Source: Pseudooceanicola batsensis HTCC2597
Lineage (GTDB): Bacteria > Pseudomonadota > Alphaproteobacteria > Rhodobacterales > Rhodobacteraceae
Direction of reading: 5' to 3'
Length of the DNA stretch: 64,000 nucleotides
Assembly (NCBI RefSeq): GCF_000152725.1
Contig: NZ_CH724131.1
Span: 399,846 to 463,845 of the forward strand
Position numbers and translations under genes: made by a program. Positions 9,261 through 15,770 of this stretch are shown piece after piece (the stretch's first letter is position 1; the number at the start of each line of letters is the position of its first letter). The notes under the pieces are model-generated. The model did no database searches and was not told the DNA's origin. It saw only the letters and a list, made by a program, of their open reading frames with translations.

Positions 9261-10078
9261 CGGAAGGGTTCGTCCAGCCTGAGCAGGCGCTGGTGAAAGC
9301 GCGGCAGCCTGTCGAAGGGGATGAGCCCGCCCTCGCGCGCGGTGGCGCGGATCGCGTCGCGGTTCCGGCCCAGGTGCTCGTAGACCGTGCGCTCGATCCG
9401 GCGGCTGCGCACCGTTTCCCGCACCGACCGGGTGGAATAGCCTTCGAGGAAATGGCCGTCCATCGACGGGTAGCGCGACAGGAACTGGTACGAGCAGGTG
9501 ATCGACCCGCGCCGTGCCGCGATATTGGCCACCCCTTCCTCCTGCATAAGGAAGATGCCGCGGAATTCGCGGGCCGGTCCGGTTGTGGGCAGTCCCTGCT
9601 GCGCCATCGCGTCCTTGGCCTCGTAGCCGCGCAGGAAGGTATACCCATCCTCGCGGAAGACCAGCAGCATGCCGAGCATGGCCATGCTGTCATCGACGAA
9701 GGACCGGCGCGTGAAGCGGTAGATCCCGGAAGGCACCGCCTCTTCCGGCACATGGGTCGAGTTCTGCCCCAGAAAGTCGCGGATCGCCGGATGGTTCAGC
9801 AATTCGCTGTTGCCGTCGGGAAGGGTGTCCACAGGTTCCAGCAGGATGCGGGCATCCTTGCCGAAGAACTCGCATATCCTGTGGAGAACGTCGGGGCGGG
9901 GAAAACTTTCGCCGGACAAGTAACGATTGAATTGGGTCCGGTTGATCCCGAGTTCGCGGCACAGGCCGGCGATGGACGGGAAGTCGGAACTGAGCTGACG
10001 CAAATTCGCGCCAAAGATGTTTCTTATCCCTGCGGGATCGGTTGGGGTCTGTCGGGTCGTTCTGGCAGATCTGGACAA
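9257..10078 (-). CDS. Helix-turn-helix transcriptional regulator
   Basis: About 273 residues. The N-terminal XRE-type HTH (IRNIFGANLRQLSS, then AGLCRELGINRTQFNRYLSG) is followed by a 200-residue domain I do not recognise, possibly a sensor. The start is uncertain: the frame is open to an apparent start at 10207, but that stretch is low-GC and intergenic in character, has no ribosome site and contains a strong operator-like inverted repeat. A TTG at 10078 with GGAG nine bases ahead starts just before the conserved part, so I prefer it. It ends in a 4-base convergent overlap with the aminotransferase. Confidence 0.75.
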   Translation of the reverse strand: MSRSARTTRQTPTDPAGIRNIFGANLRQLSSDFPSIAGLCRELGINRTQFNRYLSGESFPRPDVLHRICEFFGKDARILLEPVDTLPDGNSELLNHPAIRDFLGQNSTHVPEEAVPSGIYRFTRRSFVDDSMAMLGMLLVFREDGYTFLRGYEAKDAMAQQGLPTTGPAREFRGIFLMQEEGVANIAARRGSITCSYQFLSRYPSMDGHFLEGYSTRSVRETVRSRRIERTVYEHLGRNRDAIRATAREGGLIPFDRLPRFHQRLLRLDEPFR

Positions 10079-10150
10079 AAGCCGTGGCTCCGCTTCTTTT
10101 TCTTCATCATTTGTCAGGTTCGGCGCTATTTGGCGTCTAAAACCGTGGGT

Positions 10151-10172
10151 TGTGACGCACATTGGCGTCACA
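10151..10172. promoter_or_regulatory. Inverted repeat between HTH regulator and divergent gene
   Basis: TGTGACGC, six bases, GCGTCACA: perfect 8-bp arms centred 83 bases before the preferred HTH start and about 145 bases before the divergent gene at 10306. Position and symmetry suggest an operator, perhaps for autoregulation. The pattern is not a CRP site, because the arms extend beyond TGTGA. Confidence 0.55.
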
Positions 10173-10305
10173 GAGTGAACTCTATAGCGCCACGTCTTGA
10201 ATTGCACGACACATTTTCATTGGCGGTTGCACAGGATCGGGAATATCCGGACGCCGTTCCCTTTCTCAGACTGTGGATGAAGAGAGAAATTGTCCGGAGC
10301 AAAGC

Positions 10306-10689
10306 ATGTTCGGCATCGTTCTGTGGAGCAATCGCAACAGCGAAAAGGCGGTGATCTGGTGCGAGGATCAGGGGGATCTGGCTATGCTGGACGTGGCCGA
10401 GGCCATGGCGCCGGACGCGCCCGTGCCATCGCCGGGCGATCTCCTGCGGCTCGAACTTCATGCGGATGAAAAGGTCAGGCGCGTGAGCAATGCCTGTCTT
10501 GTCGTCGCCGAGCATTACCCGGCCATCGCCAACGTGCTCGGCCGGGCAGCAGACGGCCGGCCGGAGGGCGCGGAACGCCCGCGGGACGAGCAGTCGCAGA
10601 CCGGACGGGGCAACGTGGTCGCCCTGCCGGGCGCCTTCTCGCGCCGCAGGTGCGACCGGGAGAGGCGGATCGCGCGCCTGCACGGCTGA
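10306..10689 (+). CDS. Conserved hypothetical protein
   Basis: 127 residues. It starts MFGIVLWSNRNSEKAVIWCED, a short compact N-terminal half (about 1-75) that looks folded, followed by a Gly/Arg/Glu-rich tail. GGAG at 10295-10298 supports the ATG at 10306. I do not recognise a domain with a known function; similar proteins occur in Rhodobacterales. It is divergent from the HTH regulator across the inverted repeat and may be under its control. It has no signal peptide or membrane segment, so it is probably cytoplasmic. Confidence 0.7.
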   Translation: MFGIVLWSNRNSEKAVIWCEDQGDLAMLDVAEAMAPDAPVPSPGDLLRLELHADEKVRRVSNACLVVAEHYPAIANVLGRAADGRPEGAERPRDEQSQTGRGNVVALPGAFSRRRCDRERRIARLHG

Positions 10690-10707
10690 CCCGCCTGCAG
10701 GGAGTGA

Positions 10708-11274
10708 TCAGGTCGTGGCGCCCCGCGACAGAGCCGCGACGCCGGTCCGCGCCATCTCCAGCAGGCCCAGCGGCCGCATGAGATCGGCGAACGCGTCGAT
10801 CTTCTCCGGCGCGCCGGTGATCTCGAAGACGAAACTGTCCAGCGTGCTGTCCACGACGTTGGCGCGGAAGATGTCCGCCAGCCGCAGCGCCTCGACACGC
10901 TTGTCGCCGGCCCCCGTCACCTTGAGAAGCGCCAACTCGCGCTCTACCGACGGCCCCTCGACCGTGAGGTCGTGGACCCGGTGCACCGGCACGATCCGGC
11001 CCAGCTGCGCCTTGATCTGCTCGATCACCTGCGGCGTGCCGCGGGTCACGATGGTGATGCGGCTCAGATGCCCGGTATGGTCCACCTCGGCGACGGTCAG
11101 GCTCTCGATATTGTAGCCACGGCCGGAAAACAGCCCGATGACCCGGGCCAGAACCCCGGCCTCGTTGTCGACCAGCACCGCGAGGGTGTGGGTTTCGATC
11201 ACGTCCGAGAACGTCGGACGGAGATTGTAGGCCGAATGCTTGGTCGAGCCCTTCTTGATCTGCAATGCGCTCAT
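10708..11274 (-). CDS. ilvN: Acetolactate synthase small (regulatory) subunit
   Basis: 188 residues. An N-terminal ACT domain (about 25-100: HTLAVLVDNEAGVLARVIGLFSG, YNIESLTV) gives valine feedback control, and a C-terminal IlvN domain follows (VEALRLADIFRANVVDST). The protein activates and regulates the large subunit encoded just upstream (gap 92 bases). The pair makes acetolactate or acetohydroxybutyrate for valine, leucine and isoleucine synthesis. The start at 11274 (MSALQIKKGSTK) fits the family. Expression is probably governed by the attenuator before ilvB. Confidence 0.95.
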   Translation of the reverse strand: MSALQIKKGSTKHSAYNLRPTFSDVIETHTLAVLVDNEAGVLARVIGLFSGRGYNIESLTVAEVDHTGHLSRITIVTRGTPQVIEQIKAQLGRIVPVHRVHDLTVEGPSVERELALLKVTGAGDKRVEALRLADIFRANVVDSTLDSFVFEITGAPEKIDAFADLMRPLGLLEMARTGVAALSRGATT

Positions 11275-11366
11275 TTTTTCAGTCCTTCTGGCGGTGCGTC
11301 TCGGCGTCATGACCTGGGCAGGGCGGGGGCACCCCACCGACCGGTGCGGGTGGAATGGTCCACCGG

Positions 11367-13121
11367 TCACACCAAGACCGCGCCGCCCTCCTTGATCGCG
11401 TCCTTGGTCGAGACCTCGCCCAAAAGCATCTTGTTGTGCGGTTCGCCCGACGGGATCATCGGGAAGCAGTTTTCGTGCTTTTCCACCAGGCAGTCGAAGA
11501 TCACCGGCCCGTCGTATTCGATCATCTCCATGATCGCGTCGTCCAGGTCCTTGGGATCGGTGCAGAGAATGCCCTTGGCGCCGAAGGCCTCGGCCAGCTT
11601 GACGAAATCGGGCAGAGCCTCGGACCAGGAATGCGAATAGCGCTCGCCGTGCAGCAATTCCTGCCATTGCCGCACCATGCCGAGCCGCTCGTTGTTCAGG
11701 ATGAACTGCTTCACCGGCAGGCGGAACTGCACCGCCGTCCCCATCTCCTGCATGTTCATCAGCCACGAGGCCTCGCCCGCGACATTGATCACCAGGCTGT
11801 CGCGATGCGCCATCTGCACCCCGATCGAGGCGGGAAAGCCGTACCCCATGGTTCCCAGCCCGCCCGAGGTCATCCAGCGCTTGGGTTCGTCGAAGGTCAG
11901 GAACTGGGCCGCCCACATCTGGTGCTGGCCCACCTCGGTCGTGATATAGCGGTCGTGGCCCCGGGTCAGCTCTTCCAGCCGCTGCAGCGCATACTGCGGT
12001 TTGATGACCTGATCGGAGGTCTTGTAGGTCAGGCAGTTGACCGCGCGCCATTCGTCGATCTGCTTCCACCACCTGTCCAGCGCCTCGCGGTCGGTCTTGC
12101 GCCCGCGCGCTTTCCAGATCTTCAGCAGATCCTCGAGCACATGCGCCACGTCCCCGACGATCGGGATGTCCGTGTGCACGACCTTGTTGATCGAAGAGGG
12201 GTCGATGTCGATGTGCGCCTTGCGCGAGTGCGGGCTGAAGGCGTCGATCCGCCCCGTGATCCGGTCGTCGAACCGCGCCCCGATGCAGATCATCAGATCG
12301 CAGTCGTGCATCGCCATGTTCGCCTCGTAGAGGCCGTGCATCCCCAGCATGCCCAGCCAGTTCTTCCCCGAACCGGGGTAGGCGCCCAGTCCCATCAGGG
12401 TCGAGGTGATGGGCGTGTTGGTCGCATCCACCAGTTCGCGCAGCAGCTGGCTTGCCGCATCGCCCGAGTTGATGACGCCGCCCCCGGTGTAGAGGATCGG
12501 TTTCTTCGCCGTTTCCAGCGCCTCGACCAGTTCGGTGATCGTCTCGATATCGCCCTTGACCTGCGGCTGATACCGCTTGGGTCCGCCCTTGACCGGCGGC
12601 GCATAGCTGCCCGTGGCGAACTGCACATCCTTGGGAATGTCGATCAGCACCGGGCCGGGCCGGCCGGCGGTCGCGACGTGAAAGGCCTCGTGCAGGACGC
12701 CGGACAGGGCGTCTGTGTCCCTGACCAGCCAGTTGTGTTTGGTGCAGGGGCGCGTGATGCCGACGGTATCGGCCTCCTGGAACGCGTCCGAGCCGATCAT
12801 GAAGGTGGGGACCTGGCCGGTCAGCACGACGAGCGGAATGGAATCGAGCAGCGCATCCGCCATCCCCGTCACGGCATTCGTGGCCCCGGGCCCCGAGGTC
12901 ACCAGCACCACGCCGGGTTTCCCGGTCGAGCGGGCATAGCCCTCGGCCGCATGCACCGCGCCCTGTTCGTGACGCACAAGGATGTGGCGAATGTCGTTCT
13001 GCTGAAAGATTTCGTCGTAGATCGGTAGCACGGCGCCGCCCGGATACCCGAATACCGTGTCGACGCCCTGATCCTTGAGCGCCTGAACCACCATTTTCGC
13101 ACCAGTCATCTGCCGTGCCAT
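11367..13121 (-). CDS. ilvB: Acetolactate synthase large (catalytic) subunit
   Basis: 584 residues, the usual length of biosynthetic ThDP- and FAD-dependent acetolactate synthase. It has the N-terminal ThDP domain with the catalytic glutamate in VRHEQGAVHAAEGYARSTG, a central FAD-binding domain (GARFDDRITG), and the C-terminal ThDP-binding motif after GLGTMGYGFPASIG with GEASWLMNMQE. The start codon at 13121 (MARQMTGAKMVVQAL) is well placed. It sits 45 bases after the predicted terminator hairpin of the leader. It could equally be called ilvI; the two names are used interchangeably for this type. Confidence 0.96.
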   Translation of the reverse strand: MARQMTGAKMVVQALKDQGVDTVFGYPGGAVLPIYDEIFQQNDIRHILVRHEQGAVHAAEGYARSTGKPGVVLVTSGPGATNAVTGMADALLDSIPLVVLTGQVPTFMIGSDAFQEADTVGITRPCTKHNWLVRDTDALSGVLHEAFHVATAGRPGPVLIDIPKDVQFATGSYAPPVKGGPKRYQPQVKGDIETITELVEALETAKKPILYTGGGVINSGDAASQLLRELVDATNTPITSTLMGLGAYPGSGKNWLGMLGMHGLYEANMAMHDCDLMICIGARFDDRITGRIDAFSPHSRKAHIDIDPSSINKVVHTDIPIVGDVAHVLEDLLKIWKARGRKTDREALDRWWKQIDEWRAVNCLTYKTSDQVIKPQYALQRLEELTRGHDRYITTEVGQHQMWAAQFLTFDEPKRWMTSGGLGTMGYGFPASIGVQMAHRDSLVINVAGEASWLMNMQEMGTAVQFRLPVKQFILNNERLGMVRQWQELLHGERYSHSWSEALPDFVKLAEAFGAKGILCTDPKDLDDAIMEMIEYDGPVIFDCLVEKHENCFPMIPSGEPHNKMLLGEVSTKDAIKEGGAVLV

Positions 13122-13165
13122 CGTCTGTCTCCGTTCTGCGGCGCCAATCGCCGTACCGTACCAAC

Positions 13166-13194
13166 AAAAAAGCCCCCGGGAGTTTTCCGGGGGC
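13166..13194 (-). terminator. ilv attenuator terminator hairpin
   Basis: On the minus strand GCCCCCGG pairs with CCGGGGGC across a 7-base loop, followed by six T, a textbook intrinsic terminator placed between the leader peptide and ilvB. A competing antiterminator can form: 13229-13238 (end of the leader frame) pairs perfectly over 10 bases with 13192-13201, which shares three bases with the 5' arm of the terminator. Stalling at the Leu/Val/Ile codons would favour the antiterminator and read-through. Confidence 0.88.
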
Positions 13195-13221
13195 GCATGG
13201 GGTCCTCTTGGGGTTCCGGTG

Positions 13222-13269
13222 TTACCGGCCCATGCGCCAAGCTCCTACTACGATCACTAGCGAGGTCAT
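13222..13269 (-). CDS. ilv leader peptide (attenuator)
   Basis: A 15-codon frame encodes MTSLVIVVGAWRMGR and stops at TAA. Codons 4-8 are Leu-Val-Ile-Val-Val, the end products of the pathway that ilvBN serves. AAAGGAG lies 10 bases before its ATG. The stop lies just after the segment that forms the antiterminator, so a ribosome finishing the peptide would mask that segment and let the terminator form, while starvation stalling would leave it free. This is the classical attenuation arrangement; it is read from sequence and not experimentally shown here. Confidence 0.88.
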   Translation of the reverse strand: MTSLVIVVGAWRMGR

Positions 13270-13301
13270 TCCCGCGGGCTCCTTTTATCGGTAGGCCGAG
13301 G

Positions 13302-13328
13302 ATTATGGACTCGGGACGGCAAGGTCAA
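13302..13328 (-). promoter_or_regulatory. Candidate promoter of the ilv leader
   Basis: On the minus strand TTGACC (13323-13328) and CATAAT (13302-13307) are separated by 15 bases, slightly short for a housekeeping promoter. A start near 13295 would give a leader RNA of about 175 bases before ilvB. Confidence 0.45.
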
Positions 13329-13688
13329 CCGCCTTTCTGCGGCAAAAGTGTCGCGTCGGACGGAAAATCTTTTCAATTGTTGCGCAGATCGTAGCGCATA
13401 TTTGCGATTTCTCCGGCAGGGCAGGAGAGGTGCCGCGGCAGAGGGGGACTCGCGCTCCCGAGGCGCAAAAAAACTTACAGCGTACGTACCGTCTCTCCCG
13501 CAGCGAGACCTCTCCCCGACCGGCGGCGCGGGGCGAAACGTTTCCATCCGACGGGCGCCCCCTGACCGTACGGCATCGTACAAGAAAATGTTTGCGCTAT
13601 TGGTCGGCATATGTAGGTTTGGGCCACGAAATTCGCCGGGACACTCAACCGTTTACCCGGCAAGATTGATCTGTTGGGAGGAAACAAG
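13329..13688. other. Intergenic stretch between ilv leader and TRAP operon
   Basis: This holds the divergent control regions of the ilv operon and the TRAP transporter. The stretch is less GC-rich than its surroundings and has no convincing gene. GGGAGG just before 13689 is the ribosome site of the first TRAP gene. I see no certain promoter for that operon. Confidence 0.5.
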
Positions 13689-14777
13689 ATGGATCGCCGT
13701 TCTTTTCTGAAATCGTCCGCGCTCGGCGGCACCGCCGCGGCCGCGACATCCCTCGCCGCTCCGGCGATCGCGCAGGGCAACACGACGCTGACCATGGTCA
13801 CCACCTGGCCGCGCGGCCTCGCCGGTGTGTGGGACTCGGTCGAGCGTTTCACGAACAACGTCGCCACCATGTCCGGTGGCTCGCTGACCATCGACGCCAA
13901 GGGCGCGGGTGAGCTTGTCGGCGCCTTCGAAAGCTTCGATGCGGTGGTCGCCGGCCAGGCCGACGTCTATCATGGCGTCGACTACTACTGGATGGGCCAG
14001 CACCCCGCGTGGGCCTATTTCGGCGCCGTGCCCTTCGGCATGACCGCGGCCGAGATGATGACCTGGTACTATGCCGACGGCGGCATGGCCCTGCACCACG
14101 AGCTGGGCGAGATCTTCGGCGTCCGCTCCTTCATCGCGGGTCAGACCGGCGCCCAGGGCGGCGGCTGGTTCCGCAACGAGGTGAACTCGGCCGACGACTT
14201 CAACGGCCTCAAGTTCCGCATGCCCGGCCTGGGCGGCGAAGTCCTCTCCAAGATGGGCGCATCCGTGCAGGTTCTGCCGGGCGGCGAGATCTATCAGGCG
14301 CTCTCGACCGGGTCGCTGGACGCGACCGAGTGGATCGGCCCCTGGTCGGACGAGAAGCTGGGCCTCCAGGAAGTGTGTCAGCACTACTATCCCGCAGGCT
14401 TCCACGAAGCCGGACCCGCCCTGTCGGTCGGCGTCAACCTCGAGGCGTTCAGCGGCCTGTCCGCCGAACAGCAGAAGATCATCGAGATCGCCGCGGCCGA
14501 AGGTCACCAGGCCAACTATGCGCTGTTCACGGCCGAGAACGGACCCGCGCTGCAGCGTCTGCGCGACAGCGGCACCCAGGTGCACGAGTTCGCGGACGAC
14601 ATCTGGGATGCGTTCGGCAAGGGTTCGGTCGAAGTTCTGGGCCAGTACCAGGACGACGAGATGTTCGCGAAGATCCACGAATCCGCCCAGAACTCCATGC
14701 GCGCCTCCGGCGCCTGGCTGTCGCTGGCGGAAAGCGCCTACACGCGTCAGCGTGGCCGCGTCCTGTCGTCGATGTAA
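13689..14777 (+). CDS. TRAP transporter substrate-binding protein (TakP/DctP family)
   Basis: 362 residues with a twin-arginine signal (MDRRSFLKSSALGGTAAAA) and cleavage probably after APAIA-Q, then a DctP fold. Segments such as GGWFRNEVNSADDFNGLKFRM, LPGGEIYQALSTGSLDATEW and GPWSDEKLGL match the TakP-like branch that binds alpha-keto acids or related carboxylates. It is the periplasmic receptor of the secondary TRAP transporter formed with the next two genes. GGGAGG lies 7 bases before the ATG. The ligand cannot be fixed from sequence. Confidence 0.9.
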   Translation: MDRRSFLKSSALGGTAAAATSLAAPAIAQGNTTLTMVTTWPRGLAGVWDSVERFTNNVATMSGGSLTIDAKGAGELVGAFESFDAVVAGQADVYHGVDYYWMGQHPAWAYFGAVPFGMTAAEMMTWYYADGGMALHHELGEIFGVRSFIAGQTGAQGGGWFRNEVNSADDFNGLKFRMPGLGGEVLSKMGASVQVLPGGEIYQALSTGSLDATEWIGPWSDEKLGLQEVCQHYYPAGFHEAGPALSVGVNLEAFSGLSAEQQKIIEIAAAEGHQANYALFTAENGPALQRLRDSGTQVHEFADDIWDAFGKGSVEVLGQYQDDEMFAKIHESAQNSMRASGAWLSLAESAYTRQRGRVLSSM

Positions 14778-14801
14778 TCGCGTCGGCCTGAAGAATGAAT
14801 G

Positions 14802-14828
14802 TCCGCGCGCGGCCCCCCCGCGCGCGGA
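14802..14828 (+). other. Strong hairpin between receptor and permease genes
   Basis: TCCGCGCGCGG and CCGCGCGCGGA form an uninterrupted 11-bp stem around a C5 loop, 25 bases after the receptor gene. There is no T-run. Such hairpins often protect the 3' end of a receptor mRNA so that the soluble receptor is made in excess of the membrane subunits; that role is inference. Confidence 0.6.
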
Positions 14829-14861
14829 TATGTTTGTCGGGGGACACAAAGGGTTCTGTCG

Positions 14862-15755
14862 ATGGGGAATGCTCTGATCTGGGTGCTGCAGAACATCGCG
14901 GCGGGATTCTACAACCTGGGCTACGCCGTGAGCCATCCCTCCCTCTGGCTCGACTGGTCCGACAAGGAAAGCCTGATCCGCTTCATCTATTACGGCGCGT
15001 CGGTCGAGTTCTTCTTCGTCCTGCTTGATATCTTCCTCGTCCTGACGATCGCGGGCCTGCTGTGGCGCCCGTTCATGTGGGGCGTGGTCCGGGTCTTGGA
15101 GGCAATGGCGAACGGCATCGGCCGCGCCGCCGCCTGGGCCGGGCTGATCATGGTGGGTCAGCAGATCATCATCATTTTCCTGCAGTCGATCTTTCGGCTC
15201 GGCGGCATCACCCTTTCGCCCTTCGGGATCGAGTTCACGCAGTCGATCACCTGGTATTCCGAAAGTCTCAAGCTGTGGAACGCGGTCGTCGTCGGGCTCT
15301 GCGTCAGCTACGCTTTCGTTCAGGGCAGCCATGTGCGGGTCGACCTGATCTATGCCGGTGTCAGCCATCGGGCAAAGAAGGCGATCGACATGTTCGGGTC
15401 GCTCTTTTTCATGCTTCCTTTCGCGGTCCTCGCCTGGATGTATTCCTGGTACTTCCTGTGGCGCCACCTGATCACGCCGAAGGTCTCGGCCAGCGACCAG
15501 CTCGAGCTGATGCTGCGCAAGGCGCGGATCGTGCGATGGAGCGTCGAGACCACCGGCTTCAACCCCGACGGGTTCAACGCGTATTTCCTCTTCAAGGTCC
15601 TGATCCTGGCCTTCGTGGCGCTGGTCTTCATACACGGGATCGCATTTTTCTACCGCTCGCTGCTGGAGTTCATCGAGGGCGAGGGGAGCCGGGACAAATA
15701 CCTCGACCGCGACACGCTCGGCGCCGGGGAAGAAGCCTATGAAGGCACGCACTAG
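14862..15755 (+). CDS. TRAP transporter small permease subunit (DctQ-like)
   Basis: 297 residues, longer than the typical DctQ of about 170-200. It has an N-terminal amphipathic extension, then four or more membrane helices (near 38-60, 85-110, 135-160, 185-210) and a last one near 245-270 (FLFKVLILAFVALVFIHGIAFFY). The DctQ signature region is WNAVVVGLCVSYAFVQGSHVRVDLIY. It forms the membrane complex with the large permease gene 15 bases downstream. The start at 14862 (MGNALIWVLQ) follows a G-rich stretch; an upstream in-frame start would add a basic non-conserved tail. Confidence 0.87.
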   Translation: MGNALIWVLQNIAAGFYNLGYAVSHPSLWLDWSDKESLIRFIYYGASVEFFFVLLDIFLVLTIAGLLWRPFMWGVVRVLEAMANGIGRAAAWAGLIMVGQQIIIIFLQSIFRLGGITLSPFGIEFTQSITWYSESLKLWNAVVVGLCVSYAFVQGSHVRVDLIYAGVSHRAKKAIDMFGSLFFMLPFAVLAWMYSWYFLWRHLITPKVSASDQLELMLRKARIVRWSVETTGFNPDGFNAYFLFKVLILAFVALVFIHGIAFFYRSLLEFIEGEGSRDKYLDRDTLGAGEEAYEGTH

Positions 15756-15770
15756 GGTAGGGGCAGGGAC

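Noticed and set aside
11355-13028. 557-codon plus-strand frame opposite ilvB
   Set aside because: Antisense to a full-length acetolactate synthase; no domain recognised.
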